A DNA stretch of 64,000 bases, taken from positions 46,715 to 110,714 of the forward strand of contig JAWKQB010000004.1 in NCBI GenBank assembly GCA_041390365.1. The letters run 5' to 3'. The position numbers and the translations under genes were made by a program. Source of the DNA: Syntrophotaleaceae bacterium (GTDB taxonomy: Bacteria > Desulfobacterota > Desulfuromonadia > Desulfuromonadales > Syntrophotaleaceae). Under the pieces are notes generated by a model. That model ran no database searches. It was not told where the DNA came from and saw only the letters and a program-made list of their open reading frames with translations. Below are positions 33,046-40,861 of this stretch, piece by piece (position 1 is the stretch's first letter; each line of letters starts with the position of its first letter).

Positions 33046-34298
33046 TACTGAATGTAGAGAGGCCTGGGCTGCAGCCGGAGCAACTCTTCCGGCGTCATCA
33101 GCGGATCACCCTTTTTCGTATCATTGTGATAGAAGAGCTTGAAGCCGGTATATTGGACCGGTTCGGCGACAACATACCTCTTGTAGGAATCCCGTTTCAG
33201 CCAGGGTCCTCCCCAGCCGTCCATGTGCATGACAATCTGTATTTCGGGGGTCAGCTCGATATCCCGGTAGTTGGTCACGCCGTTGCTGGTGAAGCGATGC
33301 ACGGTCAGCACCTTCGGTGGAAGATTGTGTTTCCGCACCAGATCCCGCAGATAGCCGGTCACGTAGTTTACGTCTGCGGCATCGAATGTCCCTATTTCCG
33401 TCCCCGGCACCGCCCCTGATTTGACCAGGTTGAACTCCGGGTCGATTCCGAGATGCACGTCAGGGTTTTTCAAAATCCACTCGAAACGGGGCAAAAGGTT
33501 GCGGATGTCGTCATGCCCCGTCTGAATGTCGATGAACAACAGGGCCTCTGCCTCCTTGGCCCACTCATAAACCTGGGTGACCACTTCATCCAGCATGATC
33601 ATGCGATACTTGCCGGCTCGTCCAGGGGTGGTCTGCGCCGTGACCGCAATCAGATGGAGGGCAGGCTGAATGTCCATGGACGGATCCGCCGCCCGCCATC
33701 GCGCCATTTCCTCCTGCAGCTGACGCAGCATCTCCTCCTTGGGGGATTTCCCCAGAATTCCCATGCGCCAGGAAAGAGGGTTGCCGTAGAAAGCGACGAT
33801 CCGTTTATGCGGCAGGATGGCTCCCGGAAGCGGCGCCGGACCCGTCACGGGCCACCCGCTCCGGCGAGCGAACTCGGGGTCTTCGCCGGCCCGGTATTTG
33901 GTTGGTGAGCCGGGAATTGCCAGGGTCACCGGTTCCTCCGCAACGGCCGGTGCGGATGGTACGGCTTTCTCCTCGATGACCCGAGGACCCGGCTCCGGCA
34001 GGCTCTTTTCTACAACCGGTTTGTTGCTGACGGTAACGGGTGGGGCAGGCTGGGGTGCAGGGGCCGGACGAGCGGCACGACGGCTTTTTGACCAGTGCAG
34101 GAGTTCGTGACGAAAACCCGTCACGGCAAGAAGGGAAGCAAGCAGGGTCAGGACCAGGGTGAAAACAACCGGATTGTTTAAGCTTATTCCTGAGGTCTTC
34201 AAGGATGTTTCCTTCAAAAAGGGGGTGGCCGGAACGGCCAAGGCCATGGATGTCACTGTTTCCCGGGCGATGGATGGCTGGCAGGACCCGATGATCAT
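33039..34298 (-). CDS. Membrane-anchored protein with putative glycosidase-like TIM barrel
   Basis: The 419-residue frame has one membrane helix near residues 44-62 (VVFTLVLTLLASLLAVTGF), a Pro/Ala/Val-rich linker of ~80 residues, then a globular domain. That domain reads IVAFYGNPLSWRMGILG, LHLIAVTAQTTPGRAGKYR, LLFIDIQTGHDDI, VHLGIDPEF and VMHMDGWGGPW. The order of beta-strand ends with Asp/Glu resembles a glycoside hydrolase-like barrel, but I cannot name the family. The start is uncertain; MALAVPATPF at residue 18 is another choice. The active domain should face the periplasm. Confidence 0.65.
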   Translation of the reverse strand: MIIGSCQPSIARETVTSMALAVPATPFLKETSLKTSGISLNNPVVFTLVLTLLASLLAVTGFRHELLHWSKSRRAARPAPAPQPAPPVTVSNKPVVEKSLPEPGPRVIEEKAVPSAPAVAEEPVTLAIPGSPTKYRAGEDPEFARRSGWPVTGPAPLPGAILPHKRIVAFYGNPLSWRMGILGKSPKEEMLRQLQEEMARWRAADPSMDIQPALHLIAVTAQTTPGRAGKYRMIMLDEVVTQVYEWAKEAEALLFIDIQTGHDDIRNLLPRFEWILKNPDVHLGIDPEFNLVKSGAVPGTEIGTFDAADVNYVTGYLRDLVRKHNLPPKVLTVHRFTSNGVTNYRDIELTPEIQIVMHMDGWGGPWLKRDSYKRYVVAEPVQYTGFKLFYHNDTKKGDPLMTPEELLRLQPRPLYIQYQ

Positions 34299-34479
34299 CG
34301 CTTATTGCAAGCTTTGATCCAGCAGGAAACCATCTGCGGCAATACCGGAAAATCGGTGATTCCCACCTTTTTCGTTGGTATTAAAAACCCGGAAGAGGAC
34401 CAATTTTGTCAGTCAGGTTCTCGCTCTCGCTAAACCGGGGGCGGGAGATGAAACCGGAGGGATAGATTTTGCTGGAAGG

Positions 34480-35310
34480 TCATGCGGCCTTTTTGTCCTG
34501 AGGTTGCAGAACGAGTTTCCAGACCAGCGGCAGACTGAATTTGGCGATGCCGGTCAGCAAGGTACCTCCCAGCACGATGGCCCACATGACGATGTGGCCG
34601 AGGCGGTCCTGAAAAAGCCCGGTAGCCAGGGTGGTCATCCAGAGCAGTGCCAGTCCCGAAAGCATCTGGATGTTCTGGCTCATGGCATGAATGCCCCAGA
34701 AGTTGTCGGAGATCTGACGCAAGGGGCAGTGACGCAGCTTGATTTCGATCAGCTTGAACCACACCCGACCCTCGGCAACCTGGGCGGAACCGTCGCAGAT
34801 ATGGTGCAGCAGGTAGAAGGCGATAAGCAGGTAGCCACTGCCTGCGCTGGCGCCAAACAGCCCGGTGAACAGCGGCGGGTAACAGAGCAGAAGCAATCCG
34901 GCTCCCAGCGCCTGACCGCCACCGACCAGTACCAGGGCGCGGATCAGTCGCCGGACCTGATGATTTTCGCTGGCCAAACCCTCCAGGTAGTCGACAAAAG
35001 ATGAAACCTGGAGACTGCTGAAAAAGGTGATGGCCGGATAGAAGTACTTGGTCAGTACACCGAGAAGAGCCGCCACCTTGAACTGGTTCTGGGCCATGGA
35101 GAACATGGAGTAGAGAATGGCGCCCTCGAGGATACTTTTGCCGAAGGTGTAGGCCAGGTTGCCGATCTCCCCGTAGCGGTAATAGGGGCTTGCGGCCATG
35201 GTCCGGACCCATAGCCGCGTTTTGTCCCACACATCCCGGGTCAGGGCCTGAGGGCGGGGGCGCGATTCGGTCGCCGGGATCTCTATTGCGGAGTTTGCCA
35301 TGTCTGCCAT
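34480..35310 (-). CDS. Integral membrane protein of the ethanolamine lyase locus
   Basis: The start at 35310 (MADMANS) was chosen over ATG at 35331 and 35301; none has a strong ribosome site and the upstream frame is very GC-rich non-coding sequence. The ~276-residue protein has four to six hydrophobic segments, including ALVLVGGGQALGAGLLLLCY, MLSGLALLWMTTLATGLF and IVMWAIVLGGTLLTGIAKF. I do not recognise a transporter family. It is separated from the EutBC gene by a GC-rich hairpin, suggesting lowered co-expression. A role in uptake of ethanolamine, its product or cobalamin is possible but unproven. Confidence 0.75.
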   Translation of the reverse strand: MADMANSAIEIPATESRPRPQALTRDVWDKTRLWVRTMAASPYYRYGEIGNLAYTFGKSILEGAILYSMFSMAQNQFKVAALLGVLTKYFYPAITFFSSLQVSSFVDYLEGLASENHQVRRLIRALVLVGGGQALGAGLLLLCYPPLFTGLFGASAGSGYLLIAFYLLHHICDGSAQVAEGRVWFKLIEIKLRHCPLRQISDNFWGIHAMSQNIQMLSGLALLWMTTLATGLFQDRLGHIVMWAIVLGGTLLTGIAKFSLPLVWKLVLQPQDKKAA

Positions 35311-35421
35311 CCGATAATGACCGGTACTCATTGTATTGACGCGCATTTGGGTTCTGGCGACGGGGCCCCTCGGTTGGGAGGGAGGGCCGAAGGTCCGCGC
35401 CGGGCAGGAGCCGAGGGAGGG

Positions 35422-35453
35422 GGCCCGGGACCCCATGCCAGTGGTCCCGGGCC
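35422..35453 (-). other. Perfect GC hairpin between EutBC and membrane protein genes
   Basis: GGCCCGGGACC (35422-35432) and GGTCCCGGGCC (35443-35453) form an 11-base perfect stem with a 10-base loop directly after the EutBC stop. No T-run follows on the reverse strand, so it likely protects the upstream mRNA or causes partial termination. Confidence 0.8.
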
Positions 35454-35471
35454 TTTGCAGCGAGGAGGATG

Positions 35472-37739
35472 TTACATCTGTTTGAGCAGGTTGACGGTCT
35501 GGCGGGCTGCTTCCGCAGGGAGCAGTCCCGTGTCGGCAATACCCGAAAGGACCTTGGTCTGGTCGTGGTCGACGGCGCCTTTCTGGGCCCAGGTGGCGGG
35601 TACCACCTTGGTGAGGTAGACGGAATAGGCGCTGTGGCCGCTGCCCGGGCGTTCGCCGATGATATGGATGATCGCCTTGGGTGCCTTGCCGGCCTGGTCG
35701 AACAGGATCTCACCGGCCTTGTACCCGGCGCGGACACGGCCGCCCGTGACAACGATATTTTTATCGGACAGGGTCAGGCCGGCCTTCTTGCACTGTTTTT
35801 TCAGTTCGTTCAAATAGGGCATCAGGTGCCCTTCATCCATGGTCGCCCTGGCATTCAGGCCGTCGGAAATCACGACCTGCACATCGGGGACCTTGCTGCC
35901 CCAGGAGGCGGCCAGTTTATCCAGGGTGGCCACGGCCGATTCGGACAGTTCCTCGCCGGTCGCCGGAGCGGCTATGTAGTTTTCCCGGTCGTGCGACTGG
36001 CTGGCGATGCTGACGGCGTTGGGGATGGAGTTGATGAATTCGGGGGTGAATTCCGCCCACAGGCTGACCTTGGCGTCGTCATACAGGTCGTGAATGCGTT
36101 TCCTGGTGACCGGTTCCAGATCCCAGATGTTTTCGCCATAGCCCACGGCCAGATCGACGCCGCGCCCGCGCACCCGCTTGATGGCGTCCTGACCTTCGGC
36201 ATAGATGGCGTCGAAGGGGCGCTTGTCGCCCTTGGCCTGGAGAAACTTGTAGTAAACCCAGGCCGGGTCACCGAAGTGCTTGGTGGGTTTGCCGTTGGCG
36301 TCGATAACTTCGATCTTCTTGAAGAAGGCCCACATGGCGTCGTTGACCTTGAAGCCGAACTTCTCACGCAGGCGGACATGGTCCTGATAGCCGGTGGTGA
36401 GGTAGCTGAGCATCGGGTCGTTGCGGGTCGGCAGCCCCATCAGGTAGGCGGGGTTGGCCGGCGCGATCTGATCCTGGCACCATTCGAGATCATCCAGGGT
36501 GACGGGCATGTGCAGGGTCGAGCAGATGTCGAGGCCCAGCACCAGGCCGTGCAGTTTGCCCATGACGATGTCTTCGAGGCAGCAGCGTACCAGCTGCTCA
36601 CGGGTCTTGAACACCTCGGGGCCGATAAAGCCGGCGACGTCGTTGAGGTGCAGCCAGACTTCGCTTTCGGGAATGCCCTTGGTTTTGGCGATTTCCTGCT
36701 TCAGGGCACGGGCGAATCCGTATTTGCGGGACTCGTGCACCACCATGTCGAATCCATGGCCGTGGCCGTTGGTGAAGTCGGCGCCCTGGCCCGTTTCAAA
36801 ATAGAGGCCGTAGGGGCCGGTACGCATTTTGGCGTAGTCGAGCATCTTCTGGATGGTCAGGTCGAAGGTCTTGTTGGCGCTCTCGGTGCCGGCAAGGCTC
36901 TGGAACCAGATGGCGGTGGAGCCAGGCTGTGCCTTTTCGGCGGCCGCCTGGCCGTCGATGTGGGCCAGCACGCACCAGGGGACCGTATCTTCGAGTTTGA
37001 AGGCAGTGACGATCTCCTTCAGGGCATTCTGGACCCGCAGGGTCGCCTCAAGCTGGCTGTCGACGGGGTTGGTGCCGATGACGATGTCGCCGACAGCATA
37101 AGCGAAGCCGTCCAGGACCTGCCACTGGATGTCTTCCACGTTGTCGGTCGGCGAGTTGGGCTGAATGCGGGCGCTCAGGTAGCCTTTGGCGCCGATCTGG
37201 GAGCCGGGCAGGGTGGTGAAGATCTTCTGGCCGACGCGGATCAGCTCGTCGTTGGACATCAGCTTGACCACCGAGCCGATCACATCGCTGTGCAGTCCGC
37301 CCATGATGGCTTTGATCTTGGCCTCGGGCTGGGTGAGCAGGAAGGTCTTGAGCTCGCCCATGGTCATGTTCTTGATCTTGTCGTAGGCGGCTTTGTCAGT
37401 GGTGTTGCGGATCAGTTTTTCCTGGCCGTCCACGAACAGCGGATTTTCGTGAAGGTCCTTGATCTTAGTGTTGGCCAGCAGTTTGCGGGCGTTTTCCCGG
37501 GACGATTCACTGTCCGCCGCCACACCGATGGCCTCGTCCCCTTCCTTGAAGGCATTGGCCGCGCCGATGACCTGCTGATAGAAGGTGTGGTCGAATTGTC
37601 CCTTGCTGCGTTTGACGTACTGCAGTACGTCTTCACCCGGCTTGACGCTGCTGATAGTGACGGCCCCGGCCACCCCTGCCAGGAAAGTCATTACCAGGGC
37701 ACCGGTCATGGCTGCCAGAAATTTTCCCTTCTTTAACAT
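35472..37739 (-). CDS. Exported EutB-EutC fusion: ethanolamine ammonia-lyase
   Basis: GGAGGTAACCGA precedes the ATG. Residues 1-26 form a Sec signal peptide (MTGALVMTFLAGVAGA, cleavage before VT). Residues ~35-500 match EutB, with active-site residues kept: Arg191/Gln193 in ARIQPN, Asn224 in GTNP, Glu315 in YFETGQGAD, Asp404 in LGLDICS. Residues ~520-755 match EutC (PDVQVVISDGLNARA, GGRVRAG, GERPGSGHSAYSVYL). The enzyme would turn ethanolamine into acetaldehyde and ammonia with adenosylcobalamin. Normal EutB and EutC are separate cytosolic chains of ~453 and ~295 residues; here both are one 755-residue chain with an export signal. No eutA reactivase is nearby. An extracytoplasmic site is inferred from the signal peptide only. 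Confidence 0.9.
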   Translation of the reverse strand: MLKKGKFLAAMTGALVMTFLAGVAGAVTISSVKPGEDVLQYVKRSKGQFDHTFYQQVIGAANAFKEGDEAIGVAADSESSRENARKLLANTKIKDLHENPLFVDGQEKLIRNTTDKAAYDKIKNMTMGELKTFLLTQPEAKIKAIMGGLHSDVIGSVVKLMSNDELIRVGQKIFTTLPGSQIGAKGYLSARIQPNSPTDNVEDIQWQVLDGFAYAVGDIVIGTNPVDSQLEATLRVQNALKEIVTAFKLEDTVPWCVLAHIDGQAAAEKAQPGSTAIWFQSLAGTESANKTFDLTIQKMLDYAKMRTGPYGLYFETGQGADFTNGHGHGFDMVVHESRKYGFARALKQEIAKTKGIPESEVWLHLNDVAGFIGPEVFKTREQLVRCCLEDIVMGKLHGLVLGLDICSTLHMPVTLDDLEWCQDQIAPANPAYLMGLPTRNDPMLSYLTTGYQDHVRLREKFGFKVNDAMWAFFKKIEVIDANGKPTKHFGDPAWVYYKFLQAKGDKRPFDAIYAEGQDAIKRVRGRGVDLAVGYGENIWDLEPVTRKRIHDLYDDAKVSLWAEFTPEFINSIPNAVSIASQSHDRENYIAAPATGEELSESAVATLDKLAASWGSKVPDVQVVISDGLNARATMDEGHLMPYLNELKKQCKKAGLTLSDKNIVVTGGRVRAGYKAGEILFDQAGKAPKAIIHIIGERPGSGHSAYSVYLTKVVPATWAQKGAVDHDQTKVLSGIADTGLLPAEAARQTVNLLKQM

Positions 37740-37820
37740 TCGGTTACCTCCGTCTCGTCTGATGGGGGATGCGATCCCTCCCGGGCGAGTTCCGCGGGCG
37801 GGGCATGGGTTGAAAATCGA

Positions 37821-38960
37821 TTACTGTCTCTGCTGTTTTGCTTCTTCCCACATGGCGTTGAAGGCCTGCTCCGTTTCTTCGCTGAGGACCCGCCACAGGG
37901 CCACGGTCTTGAAGTAGCCTTCGTCCCCCACATGGAACATGGCTTTTTCCTCGGCATTGAGGATATCGCCGGTGTCGGCCATGACCGGAGAGACGCCCTG
38001 GGATTTGACCACGTCAGCCTGGCGCTCGGGGTCGAGCATGAAATTAATCCACTCTTCAGCCAAAGTTTTGGTCATGCCCTGGGCGCCGGCCCCGATATAC
38101 CAGGCATCGATCCAGGCCGTGCCCCCTTCTTTGGGAGTGGCCAGGCGCCAGTTGCCGCCCTTCAGGTTGGCCTGCTGGGCGGCAAAGCCCCAGGTGGTGG
38201 CAAGGGACAGTTCCGGGAATTCATCGGGATTGGCCGCTCCGTCCCACAGGCTCTTGGCATTTTTGGCCAGAACGTTGAGTTTTTCCTGGACCTTGGCGCG
38301 GTCGAGCTTGTTGATGTCGAAGATCTCCTCGTAGCCGTAGCCGAGGGCCAGCGCCGAGATCCAGACATTGACCTTCGGAAAGTTGTTGTTGATGGTGTAC
38401 TGGCCGGCATACTGCGGGTCCCACAAGACGTTCCAGCTCTCCGGAGCGGCCGCAACCTTGTCGCGATTGTATGCCAGACCGTAGGGACCGCAGTTGTAAG
38501 GCACGCCGTAGCGCACCCCGTCGTAGAAAGGCGTCTGGTCGTTGGCGAACACCGGCATCATTTTCGCGAGGTTGGGAATGTTGTTCTCATCGACCGGCTG
38601 CAGATACTGACTGCCGTCCTGATAGGAGAAGAACCGCGGGATCTTGGGCAGTTCGATGGGCGGCGAGATGAGGTCCGCGGTATTGTTCTTCACCGCCTGA
38701 AAGAATTCATCCTGATCGGTCGGATTGAAGATCTGCAGCTCCACATCGATCCCGTGTTTGGTCTTGATCATCTCCTTGAAGGCCGTCTCGTAGGGCTTGG
38801 CATAGCCGGCCCAGCAGGTGATGCGCAGAATCTGGGGAGACGCCGGCGCCGGCTCCTCCTTCCGCTTGCAGCCTGCCGAGAACAGAAGCGCCAGAAGGAC
38901 CGCGCAGAGGATGACGGCGAACGAAACCTTTTTCATGATGCTGTTCCTGTCAGCTTTCAT
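37821..38960 (-). CDS. PotD-like substrate-binding lipoprotein
   Basis: GGGAGGGGTCG precedes ATG at 38960; ATG at 38936 is a second choice. The signal ends in lipobox LLFSAGC, so it is a lipid-anchored periplasmic protein. The mature domain (ILRITCWAGYAKPY, LISPPIELPKIPRFF, YGVPYNCGPYGLAYNRDK, LAEEWINFMLDPERQ) is of the spermidine/putrescine type that binds small cationic amines, which fits ethanolamine. No ABC permease or ATPase lies in the locus, so it is an orphan binder. It could deliver substrate to the exported lyase or work with a transporter coded elsewhere. Confidence 0.9.
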   Translation of the reverse strand: MKADRNSIMKKVSFAVILCAVLLALLFSAGCKRKEEPAPASPQILRITCWAGYAKPYETAFKEMIKTKHGIDVELQIFNPTDQDEFFQAVKNNTADLISPPIELPKIPRFFSYQDGSQYLQPVDENNIPNLAKMMPVFANDQTPFYDGVRYGVPYNCGPYGLAYNRDKVAAAPESWNVLWDPQYAGQYTINNNFPKVNVWISALALGYGYEEIFDINKLDRAKVQEKLNVLAKNAKSLWDGAANPDEFPELSLATTWGFAAQQANLKGGNWRLATPKEGGTAWIDAWYIGAGAQGMTKTLAEEWINFMLDPERQADVVKSQGVSPVMADTGDILNAEEKAMFHVGDEGYFKTVALWRVLSEETEQAFNAMWEEAKQQRQ

Positions 38961-38969
38961 CGACCCCTC

Positions 38970-39025
38970 CCAAGGGGATTGCCGGCGGGAATCCTCAAGA
39001 TCCCCCAAGGCCGGCAACCCCTTGG
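38970..39025 (-). other. Hairpin at the ribosome site of the binding-protein gene
   Basis: CCAAGGGGATTGCCGGC (38970-38986) and GCCGGCAACCCCTTGG (39010-39025) pair with one bulge between the outer membrane protein stop and the binding-protein start. The stem ends next to the GGGAGGGG ribosome site on the reverse strand, so it may tune translation. On the forward strand a T-run follows at 39031. Confidence 0.8.
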
Positions 39026-39047
39026 AGGATCTTTTTTCCAGGGAGAG

Positions 39048-39794
39048 TTAGAACGTGAAAGTCAGGTTCAGGGCAAAGGCTGTTTCGGTGTCGATCGCCT
39101 CTTTCGCCGCGCTGCTGATGCCCGAAGAGAAAATGCCGATTCCGCTGAGTGTCAGCTGATCGGTGAGTGCGTAGTCGATGCTGGTGCTCAGCTCATAGTT
39201 GTGGAACCCGCCGAAATCCCCTACCGCATAGTCGCTGTGCTGGTTGTAGGCAACCAGGGCCCCGAGGTTGAGAGTCGATTTTGGCAGCCACTGGCCGAGA
39301 TCGAAGCTGTGGCTGATGTCCAGGGTGTAGTAGAGACCATCCTCTTCGGCAGCGTCCCAGTCCCACCAGATTTTCAGGGTAGGCGAGAGCAGGGTGTTGA
39401 GGGTGGTATGGACGAAGAGTTCATTGGTGTCTTCGGCGCCTTCAAAGTCCAGGGAATAGAAGATGTCACCGACACTGATGGAGACCATTTCGCCGACATT
39501 GAAGGAATAGGTCAGGATGATGTCGGTCTCGTTCATTTCACCAGAATTGATGTCATCGCTGCTTTTCAGTTGCCAGTTGTGCCAGGTGCTGAGGGACCAG
39601 CCGCCCGCGCTGAGATCGATGCCGCCCTGGATGGTGGGGCGGCCGTCGCTCAGGTCAAATCCACGCCACAGGTACTTGTCCCAGAGTCCGACGTACACAT
39701 CCCCTTCCACCTCGATGGCGGCCTGAGCCCTGTTGCTGAAGCCCGCACACAGCATCAGGACGCCGACGAAAAACAATACGCTCCATTTTTTCAT
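39048..39794 (-). CDS. Predicted outer membrane beta-barrel (TorF-like porin)
   Basis: GGAGGTAGGCAGTC precedes the ATG. A signal peptide ends near AQA-AI. The 225-residue mature part has alternating strands beginning VEGDVYVGLWDKYLWRGFDLSDG, a start typical of TorF-family putative porins, and ends in the terminal Phe motif TFTF needed for barrel assembly. It probably admits the amine substrate through the outer membrane. It is the first structural gene after the regulators and lies 412 bases downstream of them, so it likely has its own regulated promoter. Confidence 0.85.
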   Translation of the reverse strand: MKKWSVLFFVGVLMLCAGFSNRAQAAIEVEGDVYVGLWDKYLWRGFDLSDGRPTIQGGIDLSAGGWSLSTWHNWQLKSSDDINSGEMNETDIILTYSFNVGEMVSISVGDIFYSLDFEGAEDTNELFVHTTLNTLLSPTLKIWWDWDAAEEDGLYYTLDISHSFDLGQWLPKSTLNLGALVAYNQHSDYAVGDFGGFHNYELSTSIDYALTDQLTLSGIGIFSSGISSAAKEAIDTETAFALNLTFTF

Positions 39795-40206
39795 GACTGC
39801 CTACCTCCATTCTGATGAAAATGGGCGTGCGGCCTGGCGGGCCATCCCCCAGAGCGTTCGCCCGCTGCATTACCCTCGATCCAGCATGAAAATTCAAAAA
39901 TCGACGCAAAATCGTGATCGTTGTTGTCTTTATCGTTGTCGTAATCGTAATCGTAATCGTAATCGAACCCCGACTGACGATGACGACAACGACAACCGTT
40001 CCGCTGACGCTTCACTGACAGCGAAACGGATTTTATTGCTATCTGTGGGTTGTCTCGGGATTCTTCGGAATCTGCGATGTTCGCAGAATATCCCCTTGCG
40101 GGGGGAGAGGGATATCCCCTGGAGGGGGGATTTTTTCTCACCTTGAGAGGGAAAACCAGGGCTTGGCGGCAGGCTCCCGGTGAAAGGGACGGCCTTCCCC
40201 TCCGGA
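39795..40206. other. 412-base non-coding gap upstream of the outer membrane protein gene
   Basis: No gene is seen. The gap must carry the promoter for the structural genes. It contains the GTAATC hexamer tract at 39941-39964 and a set of ATCCCC/GGGGAT hairpins at about 40091-40132, with a T-run on the forward strand after the second. No cobalamin riboswitch motif was found. Confidence 0.6.
39941..39964. repeat. GTAATC hexamer tract (4 units)
   Basis: Four perfect head-to-tail copies of GTAATC, followed by GAACCC. It lies in the probable promoter region of the ethanolamine locus. Related tracts lie at 8961-9068 and 46631. Confidence 0.9.
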
Positions 40207-40845
40207 TCAACCGATAAGGTGCTTCTCCCTGGCGGCGGCCACCGCTTCCAGGCGGCTTTTCACATCCAGCTTTCTGAAGATGTTCTTGATGTGGGTTTTG
40301 ACGGTTTCGGTGCTGATGTAGAGGGAGTCGCTGATCTCCTTGTTGCCCTGCCCGCGGGCGAGACATGCGAGGATCTGTTTTTCCCGGCTGGTCAGGTCCC
40401 CGTGCTCGCCCAGCGAGCAGGTGTCCCATTCAATCACCAGATCCATGAGATAGGGCGACATCGGTTGCTCATTGCGGGCGAAAGCACGAATGACGTCGAT
40501 CAGTTCGTTGATGTCGATGCTTTTGAGAATATAGCCGTTGGCGCCTGCCTGCATCGCTTCTTCGATATAGTGGCGGTCGCTGTAGGAGGAGAGGATCAGT
40601 AGTTTCATCTCCGGATACTGCTTGCGCAGCATGCGGATGACGGCCGTCCCGGAAAGACCGGGCATGTCGACGTCGATAAGGGCCACATCCGGTGGATTTT
40701 TCTGGATCTTTTCCACAGCCTTGAAGCCGTCGCTGGCCTCGCCGATAAAATCGATGTCCGGTTGCTGGCTGAGGCTCATGCGCAGGCCGGTCCGCAACAG
40801 GGGGTGATCGTCGGCGAGAAAGACTTTGAACGGCTTGTCATGCAT
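40207..40845 (-). CDS. NarL/FixJ-type response regulator of the ethanolamine locus
   Basis: The 212-residue protein has a receiver with ADDHPLL, phospho-Asp58 in ALIDVDMPG, Ser/Thr in LSSYSD and Lys in YILKSID. It is followed by a LuxR helix-turn-helix (LTSREKQILACLARGQGNKEI, TVKTHIKNIFRKLDV). It binds DNA as a dimer when phosphorylated. It lies 16 bases after the PocR kinase gene, its likely partner, and probably activates the genes from 39794 downward and perhaps itself. Confidence 0.92.
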   Translation of the reverse strand: MHDKPFKVFLADDHPLLRTGLRMSLSQQPDIDFIGEASDGFKAVEKIQKNPPDVALIDVDMPGLSGTAVIRMLRKQYPEMKLLILSSYSDRHYIEEAMQAGANGYILKSIDINELIDVIRAFARNEQPMSPYLMDLVIEWDTCSLGEHGDLTSREKQILACLARGQGNKEISDSLYISTETVKTHIKNIFRKLDVKSRLEAVAAAREKHLIG

Positions 40846-40861
40846 AAAATTTCCCCCTTCC

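Noticed and set aside
35469..37736. 755-residue open frame antisense to the whole EutB-EutC gene
   Set aside because: It mirrors the real gene codon for codon, has no recognisable domain, and comes from high-GC codon bias.
37740..37820. Possible cobalamin riboswitch before the EutB-EutC gene
   Set aside because: The 81-base gap is too short and no B12-box-like sequence is seen.
37932..39815. 627-residue forward open frame across the binding-protein and outer membrane protein genes
   Set aside because: It lies opposite two well-supported secreted proteins and shows no motifs.
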